Shown: positions 1 to 6,964 of the stretch, piece after piece
How the letters are laid out: the number at the start of each line of letters is the position of its first letter
How positions within the stretch are numbered: the stretch's first letter is position 1
DNA from: Planctomycetes bacterium SM23_32
Lineage (GTDB): Bacteria; Planctomycetota; Brocadiia; SM23-32
NCBI GenBank assembly: GCA_001303885.1
Contig: LJUE01000087.1
Location: 1-9,104, forward strand
Direction of reading: 5' to 3'
DNA length: 9,104 nucleotides
The notes under the pieces: generated by a model
Told to the model about the DNA's origin: nothing
Databases searched by the model: none
The model's input: only the letters and a program-made list of their open reading frames with translations
Made by a program: the position numbers and the translations under genes

Positions 1-57
1 CGATGTAAGAGAACGCGGTCATGATAACGCAGGCGTAGGTCGGCGGCAAACCGGCAG

Positions 58-77
58 GTTGCGGGCGCAGCCGCAAC
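58..77 (-). terminator. Hairpin downstream of the HypE-like gene, possible terminator
   Basis: GTTGCGG and CCGCAAC form a perfect 7-bp stem around a 6-nt loop, 8 bp past the stop codon of the HypE-like gene. On the minus strand the stem is followed by a weak tail containing TTT, not a real T-tract. It may end the mnmG-hypE-like transcript, but GC-rich DNA forms such stems by chance. Confidence 0.35.
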
Positions 78-85
78 GCCGCGCG

Positions 86-1093
86 TCATGCAAAGAGCTT
101 CGTGATCTCGTCCTGGGGGAAGACGGGGATGGGGCCGCTCTTGCCGCCGCGGCGCATCGTCGTGCCCTCTTCGCGCGGGCGCACCTCGCCGATGTCCGCG
201 CACTGCGTCCCGGTCGCCTGAATGGCGGTGGCTATCTGCTCCGCATCCTTCGGCGGCGCGCAGATCAGCAGCGTCCCGCTGGAGATGGTGCCAAGCGGGT
301 CGAGGGCGAAGTGGCGGCAGAACGCGCCGCCGGGCTCCAGCACGGGGATGCGGTCGGCGTCCACGTGCAGCCCGCACCCGGCGGCTTCCGCCAGCTCCCA
401 CAGGCCCGTGGCTACGCCGCCCTCAGTGGGGTCGTGCATGGCGTGCACCTCGCCGGCTGCGCAGGCGGCCAGGGCCTCCGGCAGCACGCTTATGCCGGGA
501 TCGTCCAGGAAGGCTTCCGCCCGCCGCACTGTCTCCTCCGGGAAGTTCGCAGCCAGTTCCCGGCCCCTCTCCAGGGCCATGATGGCGGTGGCCTCGACCG
601 GCACGCCTTTGGTGAGCAGCACGCGGTCGCCGGGGCGCATGGCAGCCTTGTCAACGAGGCGGTCCGCCGCCACCTCGCCGAGCATCTGCCCCACCAGGAT
701 GGGCCGGTCGAGGCCGACGGTGATCTCCGTGTGGCCGCCGCACAACGCGCAGCCTATCGCGTCGAGCGCCGAACGCACGTCCCCCCAGATGCCGCGCACC
801 AGTGCTTCGTCCGTGTGCCCCTCCGGCAGCAGCGCGGTAAGCAGGAACCACTTCGGACGGGCGCCCACGCAGGCGATGTCGTTCGCGTTGACGTGCACGA
901 CGTACCAGCCGATGCGCCCGGTGGCGAACGTGACCGGGTCGGTCTTGGCAACCAGACAGGTCTCGCCCATCCGGATGGCGCAGACGTCGCGCCCCACCGC
1001 GGGCCGGATCACCACCCGCTCATCCTCGATGACGTTCTCGGCCAGCAGTTGGGCCAGCAGTTCGGGTTCCAGCTTGCCGGGCGGGAAGCGCAT
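86..1093 (-). CDS. HypE-like AIR synthase family ATP-binding protein
   Basis: This 335-residue protein has the two-domain fold of the PurM/SelD/ThiL/HypE superfamily, whose members use ATP to phosphorylate or dehydrate a substrate. Visible signatures are KTDPVTF at 50-56, VNANDIACVGARPKW at 68-82, GGHTEIT at 119-125 and the glycine-rich MHDPTEGGVATGLWELAEA at about 219-237. These match HypE (hydrogenase maturation, carbamoyl dehydration to the cyano ligand) more closely than PurM or SelD. The C-terminus is DEITKLFA and lacks the terminal PRIC-type cysteine tail that HypE needs to carry the carbamoyl group. No other hyp or hydrogenase gene is in the window, so a true HypE role is unlikely and the substrate is unknown. 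The ATG lies 3 bp after the mnmG stop, with GAGGA 7 nt upstream inside mnmG, which implies translational coupling. Family confidence is high, function low. Confidence 0.9.
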   Translation of the reverse strand: MRFPPGKLEPELLAQLLAENVIEDERVVIRPAVGRDVCAIRMGETCLVAKTDPVTFATGRIGWYVVHVNANDIACVGARPKWFLLTALLPEGHTDEALVRGIWGDVRSALDAIGCALCGGHTEITVGLDRPILVGQMLGEVAADRLVDKAAMRPGDRVLLTKGVPVEATAIMALERGRELAANFPEETVRRAEAFLDDPGISVLPEALAACAAGEVHAMHDPTEGGVATGLWELAEAAGCGLHVDADRIPVLEPGGAFCRHFALDPLGTISSGTLLICAPPKDAEQIATAIQATGTQCADIGEVRPREEGTTMRRGGKSGPIPVFPQDEITKLFA

Positions 1094-1096
1094 GGC

Positions 1097-2959
1097 TCAG
1101 TCCTCACGCGTGGGACGGACGGGCTCCGGGGCGTCAACCCGGAGGCGCCGGCGCCCCTCCATGTAGACCATCAGGATGGCGATGTCGGCGGGGGCGATGC
1201 CACTGATCCTCGATGCCTGCCCGAGCGAGGCCGGCTGCGCGCGGCTCAGCTTCTCCCGGGCCTCCGCCCTCAGTTCAGGTATGGCATCATAGTCGAGCCA
1301 GGCAGGGATGCGTGCCTCCTCGCGGCGGCGGAACTTCTCGACCTGCGCCAGCTGCCGTTTGAGGTAGCCCTCATACTTGGCTTCGATCTCCACCTGCTCG
1401 CGCACGGCCGGGTCAGTGGCCAGCTCGGCCAGCCGGGCGTCCTGCTCAGCGAGCATCTCCAACGTCACCTCCGGGCGCCGCAGCAGCTCGCGCAGCGTCC
1501 GCCCGTCCCGGCCAGTGCGCTCCATGTACTGCGTCACGGCGGCGATGTCGGCCTCTTTGCGCTGCAAGGCCCCCCAAAGTCCATCGGAGACCAGGCCGTT
1601 CTCGCGGCCGTACCTCATGAGGCGGCGGTCGGCGTTGTCCTGCCGCAGCAGGAGGCGGTGCTCCGCCAGCGACGTGAACATGCGGTACGGCTCCTCGGTG
1701 CCCCTGGTGACCAGGTCGTCTATAAGCACGCCCACGTAGGCCTCGTCGCGGCCGAGCACGAGCGGCTCATCGCCTCGGAGCTTCCGGGCGGCGTTGATGC
1801 CGGCCATGAGGCCCTGCGCGGCAGCCTCCTCATAGCCGCTGGTGCCGTTGATCTGGCCGGCGTGGAAGAGCCCCTCCACGCACTTCGTCTCCAGGCTGGG
1901 ACGGAGCTGGGTGGGCGGCACCCAGTCGTACTCCACGGCGTAGCCGTAGCGCATGATCTGCGCCGTCTCCAGCCCCTCGATGCTGTGCACCATGTCCTCC
2001 TGGACGTCCCGCGGCAGGCTGGTGAACAGGCCGTTGCAGTAGACCTCCAGCGTGTCCCGGCCCTCCGGCTCCAGGAAGAGCAGATGCCGCTGCTTGTCCG
2101 GGAAGCGGAGGACCTTGACCTCGATTGAGGGGCAGTAGCGCGGCCCGAGACCGGCCTTGATCTGTCCGTCATAGAGCGGCGCCCGGTCGAGTGCGCTGCG
2201 GATGATCTCGTGCGTGCGGGGGTTCGTGTAAGTCATGTAGCACGGTAGCTGCTCGCACTCGATGCGTTCGGTCGAGAAGCTGAACGGGCGCGGCTCGAGG
2301 TCGCCCGGCTGCGGCTCCAGGCGGTCGAAGTCCACCGTGCGGCCGTTGACACGCGGCGGCGTATCCGTCTTGAACCGGCTCACCCCGAGGCCCACTCGCC
2401 GCAGCGATTCCGACAGGCCGACCGCCGCCGGCTCGCCCATGCGGCCGCCGGCCACGATGTCCGGCCCCAGGTGCAGCACCCCGTTCAGGAACGTCCCCGT
2501 GGTGAGGATGACGGCCCGCGCCCGGCAGACGTCTTCGTCATGCGTCCGAACGCCCCGCACGGCGCCGTCCTCCACGATGAGGCCGGTCACCATGCCCTGC
2601 CGCAGCAGCAGGCCGTCCTGGGCCTCCAGGCGACGCTTCATCGCCACGTGGTAGGCGTTCCTGTCTGCCTGGGCGCGGGGCGAGTGCATGGCCGGGCCTT
2701 TGGCGGTGTTGATCATGCGGAACTGGACGCCCGTAGCGTCAATGGCCCTGCCCATCTCCCCACCGAGGGCGTCTATCTCACGCACAAGCTGCCCCTTGGC
2801 CAGGCCGCCGATGGCGGGATTGCAGCTCATGCGAGCCACGCTGTCCAGGCTCATCGTCGTCAGGCAGGTCCGCGCGCCCATGCGAGCGGCAGCCAGGGCC
2901 GCCTCGCAGCCGGCGTGGCCGGCCCCTACCACCACGATGTCGAACTCTATGTCGCTCAC
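1097..2959 (-). CDS. mnmG: tRNA uridine-5-carboxymethylaminomethyl modification enzyme MnmG (GidA)
   Basis: MnmG, with MnmE, installs the carboxymethylaminomethyl group at U34 of certain tRNAs, using FAD, NADH and methylene-THF in the cytoplasm. The 620-residue length is typical. The FAD-binding GAGHAGCEA is at 12-20, followed by SCNPAIGGLAKGQ at 45-57 with the conserved Cys47. The first GidA signature GPRYCPSIEVK is at 272-282 with Cys276, and the second, AGQINGTSGYEEAAAQG, is at 367-383. The helical C-terminal MnmE/tRNA-binding region ends in SGIAPADIAILMVYMEGRRR. The start codon is GTG, with AAAGG 10 nt upstream, and it gives the standard short N-terminus before the dinucleotide fold. No convincing promoter was found in the 131 bp upstream. 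mnmE and rsmG are not next to it. The gene downstream is almost contiguous and probably co-transcribed. Confidence 0.98.
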   Translation of the reverse strand: MSDIEFDIVVVGAGHAGCEAALAAARMGARTCLTTMSLDSVARMSCNPAIGGLAKGQLVREIDALGGEMGRAIDATGVQFRMINTAKGPAMHSPRAQADRNAYHVAMKRRLEAQDGLLLRQGMVTGLIVEDGAVRGVRTHDEDVCRARAVILTTGTFLNGVLHLGPDIVAGGRMGEPAAVGLSESLRRVGLGVSRFKTDTPPRVNGRTVDFDRLEPQPGDLEPRPFSFSTERIECEQLPCYMTYTNPRTHEIIRSALDRAPLYDGQIKAGLGPRYCPSIEVKVLRFPDKQRHLLFLEPEGRDTLEVYCNGLFTSLPRDVQEDMVHSIEGLETAQIMRYGYAVEYDWVPPTQLRPSLETKCVEGLFHAGQINGTSGYEEAAAQGLMAGINAARKLRGDEPLVLGRDEAYVGVLIDDLVTRGTEEPYRMFTSLAEHRLLLRQDNADRRLMRYGRENGLVSDGLWGALQRKEADIAAVTQYMERTGRDGRTLRELLRRPEVTLEMLAEQDARLAELATDPAVREQVEIEAKYEGYLKRQLAQVEKFRRREEARIPAWLDYDAIPELRAEAREKLSRAQPASLGQASRISGIAPADIAILMVYMEGRRRLRVDAPEPVRPTRED

Positions 2960-3006
2960 GGGATCAGCGCCTTTGATACAGAGGGCCCACCGCTGAGGGC
3001 GTGGAG

Positions 3007-3026
3007 CTGAGAGATCGCCTTCTCAG
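3007..3026. repeat. Inverted repeat between the zipper gene and mnmG
   Basis: CTGAGA and TCTCAG flank an 8-nt loop, and GAGC/GCTC extends the stem across a one-base bulge. It sits in the 131-bp gap (2960-3090) between the small membrane-protein gene and mnmG. There is no T-tract on either side, so termination is uncertain. It could be a leader structure of mnmG. The rest of the gap shows nothing recognisable. Confidence 0.3.
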
Positions 3027-3090
3027 GCTCAAGTGCCCGCGTAATCCTCGTGCGCGCCGAAGGAGCGCAGGCTCGCGGCAGCTGCGGGCT

Positions 3091-3363
3091 TCATAGCACT
3101 GCCAGAACAGTGACAAGCGCTGCGAGGGCCACAGCGATGATGAGGATCACCAGGTTCCCCTTGTCCCACGCTGCTCGGCGGCGATCAAGCTCGGCCTGCA
3201 CGCGAGGCCCACGGCCATGCCGCTGAAGGGCCGCCAGTCGCGCCCGAAGGAGATCCAACTCGCCGCGAAGCCGCTCGTTCTCACGACGCAGCGCTTCCGC
3301 TTCCGATATGTCGCTCTCGTCCCTCACGCTGCACATTGGACCGCTCTTCGCCCCGCCGGTCAA
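3091..3363 (-). CDS. Small leucine-zipper protein with C-terminal membrane anchor
   Basis: I do not recognise a named family. The 90-residue frame has three parts: a polar N-terminus, a charged helix at about 20-66, and a hydrophobic segment at about 70-90 (start LVILIIAVAL) that ends the protein. Leucines at 25, 32, 39 and 46 are exactly seven apart, with N29, L36 and L43 at the alternate core positions. That is a textbook dimeric or trimeric coiled coil with a buried asparagine. The layout suggests a tail-anchored protein with its coiled coil in the cytoplasm. The longest frame starts with TTG at 3363, but the 13 bases before it are a perfect inverted repeat without a clear Shine-Dalgarno. 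ATG at 3336 (81 residues) is an equally likely start. It is co-oriented with mnmG, and a shared transcript is possible but not shown. Confidence 0.75.
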   Translation of the reverse strand: MTGGAKSGPMCSVRDESDISEAEALRRENERLRGELDLLRARLAALQRHGRGPRVQAELDRRRAAWDKGNLVILIIAVALAALVTVLAVL

Positions 3364-3376
3364 GGCGGCAGCCGCC
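3364..3376. repeat. Perfect GC inverted repeat GGCGGC-a-GCCGCC
   Basis: Two 6-bp arms around a single base lie directly upstream of the TTG candidate start of the zipper gene and touch the stop codon of the degraded fragment. It would cover the ribosome-binding region of the TTG start, which favours the internal ATG at 3336. Confidence 0.4.
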
Positions 3377-3566
3377 TACTTCAGGACCCATTGCTCGCCC
3401 TCGACCATGGGTGTGCGGTATTGCTTCGCGATGCGCCCGGTCTTCTCCAGGTGGTCCACGCAGGCGCGCAGGCAGCCGCGCGCGCCGGGTCCAGGCAGCG
3501 CCCCTTGGGGATCATGTCGCGCAGCCCCTGGGCCGTCGGCCGCGCGGCCGGTTGACCGGGGCGCCC
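3376..3566 (-). pseudogene. Degraded C-terminal coding fragment, frameshifted
   Basis: Two frames on the minus strand read like the end of one protein. The 5' part, from 3566, contains GLRDMIPKGRCLDPAR. The 3' part reads RGCLRACVDHLEKTGRIAKQ and ends EGEQWVLK followed by TAG at 3376-3378. They join at a GC dinucleotide tract (GGCGCGCGCGG), where removing 2 bases gives one continuous frame of about 50 residues. The upstream frame is closed by a stop at 3567-3569 and has no start codon except an internal ATG at 3515, so the N-terminal part is gone. The helix-rich end vaguely recalls the winged-helix tail of metallo-beta-lactamase-fold hydrolases, but this is a weak impression. The promoter of the divergent DRE-TIM gene overlaps or abuts its 5' edge. 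It could also be chance reading frame. Confidence 0.35.
3537..3550. repeat. 14-bp perfect palindrome next to the DRE-TIM promoter
   Basis: CGGCCGCGCGGCCG is a perfect palindrome ending one base before the -35 box at 3552. A second perfect palindrome, GGGGCGCCCC, occupies 3558-3567 in the promoter spacer. They could be operator half-sites, but pure G/C palindromes are common by chance at this base composition. Confidence 0.3.
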
Positions 3567-3580
3567 CTATGGGCTACACT
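3552..3580 (+). promoter_or_regulatory. Sigma-70-type promoter for the DRE-TIM enzyme gene
   Basis: TTGACC at 3552-3557 matches the -35 consensus at 5 of 6 positions. It is separated by exactly 17 bp from TACACT at 3575-3580, which matches the -10 consensus at 4 of 6. The predicted transcript begins near 3587, giving a leader of about 50 nt before the ATG at 3637. The leader carries GGAG at 3627-3630, six bases before the start. Confidence 0.65.
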
Positions 3581-3636
3581 CATGTTCTCCCCCCTCCTCC
3601 AGGGGCGCCTGCGCAATCCCCAAGCTGGAGCACAAG

Positions 3637-5289
3637 ATGCACCGGGAACTCAAGCAGAAGATCATGGGTCTGGAGCCCTCGCGCAGCCTGCCAGTCGCCC
3701 CCTCGGCTCTCGGTGGCATGCCCGAAGGAGAGCCGGACCTGCTCGAGGCGATGTTCCCCTTCACCGAAGTGCCGCAGGCAGCATTCGCGGGCAAAGCCTA
3801 CGAGGTGATTGACGGGCGCCAGGTTGAGTTCGACTTCGAGAAACGGCGCGCGGAGCCGCTGGTGCTCAGCGACACCACCTTCCGGGACGGCCAGCAGGCC
3901 CGGCCGCCCTACACGCCCGAGCAGATGGTGGACCTCTACCGCCTGCTGGGCAAGCTGTCCGGCCCCAACGAGGTCATCGCCAACACGGAGTTCTTCCTCT
4001 ACTCGGACAGCGACATCGAGGCCGTGACAGCTTGCATGGAGGCCCACGACGAGAACCCGAGCTACCCGGAGCCGACGGGCTGGATACGCGGGCTGCGCGA
4101 CGACGCGCTCTACCTGAAGCTCATGCAGCACCTGGGTATCCGCGAGACGGGGCTGCTCTCTTCCTGCTCGGACTACCACATCTTCCTGAAGCTGAAGAAG
4201 AACTGGCGGACGGCCGCCGAGGAGTACCTGACCATGGCTGCCATGGCGGCCGAGCGGGACATACGCGTGCGCTTCCACCTGGAAGACGTCACGCGGGCCA
4301 ACATGGACGGCTTCGTGCTGCCTTTCATCGGCCTGATCGCGCGGTTCGCCGACGAGTTGCCCGAGGAGCTGAAGCCAAAGGTCCGCCTCTGCGATACGAT
4401 GGGATTCGGGCTGCCCTTCCCCGGCGTAGCGCTGCCACGGAGCGTCCCCAAGCTCGTCTACAAGGTGGTGCAGGAAGGCATCCCCTCGCACCGGCTCGAA
4501 TGGCACGGGCACAATGACTTCCATCTGGTGGTGGCCAACGCCGTCACGGCCTGGCTCTACGGCTGCGACATCCTGAACGGCACGCTGATGGGCTTCGGCG
4601 AGCGAACCGGCAATCCGCCGCTGGAGGGCGCCGTCATCATGTACCGCGCTTTGAAGGGCGCCAACGGCACCAACACGCAGGCCATCACGGAGATAGCCGA
4701 CTACTTCCGCGCCATGGGCGTCATCATCCCGCCCCAGCATCCCTTCGTCGGCGACGACGCCAACCGCACGCGGGCCGGCATACATGGGCACGGCCTGGCC
4801 ATGGACGAACGCATCTACCAGATCTTCGACACCACCGACCTGCTCGGCAAGCCGCCCGCCATCACCATCACAGACAAGTCCGGCCTGCAGGGCATCGTCT
4901 ACTGGGCGCAGTGCTACCTGGCCGAGACGGTGGCCGAGCGCAGCGACATCACCGTCAAGAAGACGCGCCTGGTGGAGATCAGCAAGTGGGTGGACTACCA
5001 GTATGACGCGCTCGGCCGGACGACGGGCATATCGGACGACGAGATGACCGGCCAGCTGCTGCTGCACGTGCCCGAGGCGGCCGTGCCGGCCTTCATCAAC
5101 AAGGATTACGGGCTGACCGGTGAGGCGCGCGTCAGCGCCGACGACTGCGGCCCCATCGTGGGGGAACTCAAGGACCTGAAGAAGCAACGCCTGCAGCAGG
5201 CACGCGCGAAGGGCACGCCGCCGGACGGCGTGAGCGGAGCCACCATGCGGAGGCTGATCGCCCAGCACCTGCCGCACCTGTCCCGCTGA
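3637..5289 (+). CDS. DRE-TIM (HMGL-like) Claisen-condensing enzyme, homocitrate/isopropylmalate synthase-like
   Basis: Members of this family join acetyl-CoA, or a similar acyl-CoA, to a 2-oxo acid on a divalent metal in a TIM barrel. The DRE motif DTTFRDGQQ begins at D79, with the key R83-D84 pair. HGHND at 290-294 gives H290 and H292, and GERTGN at 321-326 ends in N326. The spacing matches the four metal ligands of isopropylmalate synthase (Asp, two His, Asn). The barrel is preceded by about 70 residues not typical of the family, and the C-terminal region of about 140 residues has no LeuA regulatory domain that I can recognise. Isopropylmalate synthase, homocitrate synthase, Re-citrate synthase or another condensing enzyme all remain possible, and no leu, lys or TCA gene is nearby to decide. 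ATG 3637 is chosen for its GGAG Shine-Dalgarno and upstream promoter. It converges on the Rieske gene with 50 bp between stops. Confidence 0.9.
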   Translation: MHRELKQKIMGLEPSRSLPVAPSALGGMPEGEPDLLEAMFPFTEVPQAAFAGKAYEVIDGRQVEFDFEKRRAEPLVLSDTTFRDGQQARPPYTPEQMVDLYRLLGKLSGPNEVIANTEFFLYSDSDIEAVTACMEAHDENPSYPEPTGWIRGLRDDALYLKLMQHLGIRETGLLSSCSDYHIFLKLKKNWRTAAEEYLTMAAMAAERDIRVRFHLEDVTRANMDGFVLPFIGLIARFADELPEELKPKVRLCDTMGFGLPFPGVALPRSVPKLVYKVVQEGIPSHRLEWHGHNDFHLVVANAVTAWLYGCDILNGTLMGFGERTGNPPLEGAVIMYRALKGANGTNTQAITEIADYFRAMGVIIPPQHPFVGDDANRTRAGIHGHGLAMDERIYQIFDTTDLLGKPPAITITDKSGLQGIVYWAQCYLAETVAERSDITVKKTRLVEISKWVDYQYDALGRTTGISDDEMTGQLLLHVPEAAVPAFINKDYGLTGEARVSADDCGPIVGELKDLKKQRLQQARAKGTPPDGVSGATMRRLIAQHLPHLSR

Positions 5290-5320
5290 CGCCCCCGCGC
5301 CAGAAGCGCTCCGAGGGGCG
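5290..5320. terminator. Hairpin between convergent genes, possible bidirectional terminator
   Basis: CGCCCC at 5290-5295 pairs with GGGGCG at 5315-5320, and inside it GCGC at 5297-5300 pairs with GCGC at 5306-5309 around CAGAA. The stem begins on the base after the DRE-TIM stop codon. There is no T-tract on either strand, so it is only a candidate for ending transcription from both sides. Confidence 0.45.
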
Positions 5321-5328
5321 AGGAGCCG

Positions 5329-5349
5329 GGCCGGCCGTGTCAGCCGGCC
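5329..5349. terminator. Second hairpin overlapping the Rieske gene stop
   Basis: GGCCGGC at 5329-5335 and GCCGGCC at 5343-5349 form a perfect 7-bp stem with a 7-nt loop spanning the stop codon of the Rieske oxidoreductase. There is no T-tract. Together with the hairpin at 5290-5320 it forms a double barrier between the convergent genes. Confidence 0.35.
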
Positions 5350-6908
5350 AGCAACCGCACCAGGTCAACGGACGCGTCCGCGAACTGCTCGCGCGACACG
5401 TTGCGCCTGGCGCGCAGTAGCTCGCTGACGGCCAGGGCCGCCCTCGCCGGGCCGGCTGCGGCAATCGCCCGCAACTGCTCGCCCTCGTAATACCCTGCCA
5501 GGAACTTGCCGTCCGGCAGGCTCCCCCGGAAGACGACGTCGTCCGCATCGCCGGCATGCCCGATGTACTTCAGCGAGTTGTGGAACTGGAGCGTCCAGAA
5601 GAAGGGCACTTCGTCGTAGGGCTCCTCGCTGCCCAGCATGGCCCGGGCGGCGTGACACCCCTGCCGCTCGGCCACCACCCAGTGCTCCACGCGGCAGGCC
5701 TTACCCGTGCGCGCGTCGGGCACGACAGCTATGTCGCCAGCCGCGTAGATCCCGTCGGCCCGCGTGCACAGCTTCCCGTCAACGGGTACCGCCCCGTCCT
5801 GGAGCAGCCCGCTTCCCTCCAGATAGCTCACCGCTGGGCGGATGCCGATGCCGGCGATCACCACGTCCGCCGGCAGGCTCGTGCCGTCCTCCAGAACGAT
5901 CTCCTCCACGCCGCCGTCGCCCCGCACCTCGCGAGCCGTCGTGCCCATGTGGAACTCCACTCCATGCTCCTCGTGCAGGCCCCGCACCCAGCCGCCGACC
6001 CGCCGTCCGAACACGCGGACCATCGGCACGTCCTCCGGAGCGACCACGTGCACCTGCAGCCCGCGCTCCGTGAGCGAAGCGGCGGCTTCCATGCCGATGA
6101 ACCCGGCACCGAGGACGACGGCCCGCTCGGCCTCCTGGACCGCGCTTACGATGGCCTGCGCGTCGTCCCGGCTGCGCAGCACGAAGAAGCTGGGCAGCTC
6201 CGCGCCGGGGATGTCAAGGCGGCGCGGCACGCCGCCCGTGGCCAGCAGAGCCCGGTCGAATGCGATCTCCCTGCCGTCCTGGAGGATGACCTTGCGCGCA
6301 TCTGCGTCCAGCCCGGTGACCAGCGCGTTCGTGAGCAACTCGATGCGCCGGCGTTCGTAGAACTTCTCGCTGTGCAGGGGCAACGACTTGACGGACGCCT
6401 CGCCGCTCATCAGCTCCTTCGAGAGCGTCGGCCGGTCGTAGGGCCGGTGCGGCTCTGCCGTTATCATCACGATGCGACCCGCGAAACCCTCCTCGCGCAG
6501 TGTGATGGCGGCGGCGTTGCCGGCTCCTCCCGCGCCGACGATCGCGAACGTCCGGTCGTCCGCGCCCTTCACCGTCGGCGCCTTCGGTTTGCGCACCTCG
6601 CCCACGTAGACCGAGCCTTCCTCCACCTTGACGGGACAGCAGCCAACCCCCGTCAGCGCAGGCGGCGCTTGCACGTCTCCGGTGGTCACGTCGAAGCGCG
6701 CCGTGTGCCAGGGGCATGTAACGGTCTCGCCCACCAGCAGGCCCTTGCTCAGGGGGCCGCCGTAGTGCGTGCACTTGTCCCCGCAGGCGTGTATCCGGCC
6801 GTTCACCCGCACGAGCATGATCTGGTCATCACCCACTTCGACCGAGATGGGCTTGCCTTCCGCCAGCTCGTCTTCGTCCGCCACCTTCGTCCATTGCTCT
6901 TCGGGCAT
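5340..6908 (-). CDS. Rieske [2Fe-2S] domain fused to FAD/NAD(P)-dependent oxidoreductase (AIF/ferredoxin reductase type)
   Basis: The 522-residue protein joins an N-terminal Rieske domain (about 5-105) to a pyridine-nucleotide-disulfide oxidoreductase (about 118-522). The Rieske cluster ligands are Cys46 and His48 in CTHYGG and Cys65 and His68 in CPWH, with the usual spacing. The FAD dinucleotide fold is IVGAGGAGNAAA at 123-134, the NAD(P) fold is VLGAGFIGMEAA at 265-276, and the second FAD motif is YAAGDIA at 388-394. VPFFWTLQF at 434-442 opens the C-terminal domain seen in AIF and BphA4-type reductases. This architecture is known from AIF-like (AIFL) proteins and moves electrons between NAD(P)H, FAD and an iron-sulfur cluster. 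The partner is unknown. There is no signal peptide, so it is likely cytoplasmic. The ATG at 6908 has AAGGGGGA 7 nt upstream. It is a single-gene unit with its own promoter. Confidence 0.95.
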   Translation of the reverse strand: MPEEQWTKVADEDELAEGKPISVEVGDDQIMLVRVNGRIHACGDKCTHYGGPLSKGLLVGETVTCPWHTARFDVTTGDVQAPPALTGVGCCPVKVEEGSVYVGEVRKPKAPTVKGADDRTFAIVGAGGAGNAAAITLREEGFAGRIVMITAEPHRPYDRPTLSKELMSGEASVKSLPLHSEKFYERRRIELLTNALVTGLDADARKVILQDGREIAFDRALLATGGVPRRLDIPGAELPSFFVLRSRDDAQAIVSAVQEAERAVVLGAGFIGMEAAASLTERGLQVHVVAPEDVPMVRVFGRRVGGWVRGLHEEHGVEFHMGTTAREVRGDGGVEEIVLEDGTSLPADVVIAGIGIRPAVSYLEGSGLLQDGAVPVDGKLCTRADGIYAAGDIAVVPDARTGKACRVEHWVVAERQGCHAARAMLGSEEPYDEVPFFWTLQFHNSLKYIGHAGDADDVVFRGSLPDGKFLAGYYEGEQLRAIAAAGPARAALAVSELLRARRNVSREQFADASVDLVRLLAG

Positions 6909-6964
6909 GGTGCGGTCCCCCTTCCGCAGTGCGGGTCCCGTAGAATGCTGCCGCCCCCACTTCG

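Noticed and set aside
1..57. Minus-strand frame PPTYACVIMTAFSYI, with an ATG at 22, as a possible start of a further gene
   Set aside because: Only about 20 residues are visible, there is no Shine-Dalgarno before the ATG, and the window ends. It cannot be told from chance.
59..2128. Long 689-codon plus-strand open frame
   Set aside because: It lies antisense to the HypE-like gene and mnmG, has the Arg/Ala/His-rich composition of a shadow frame in GC-rich DNA, and has no family motif.
3330..3363. Minus-strand TTGACC, 17 bp, TCCAAT as a promoter for the zipper gene
   Set aside because: The -10 would overlap the ATG at 3336 and the -35 is the TTG candidate start, so transcription would begin inside the gene and leave only a leaderless GTG. 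Probably chance.
3580..5277. 565-codon minus-strand open frame opposite the DRE-TIM gene
   Set aside because: The plus strand carries all conserved motifs, a promoter and a Shine-Dalgarno. The minus frame is a codon-bias shadow.
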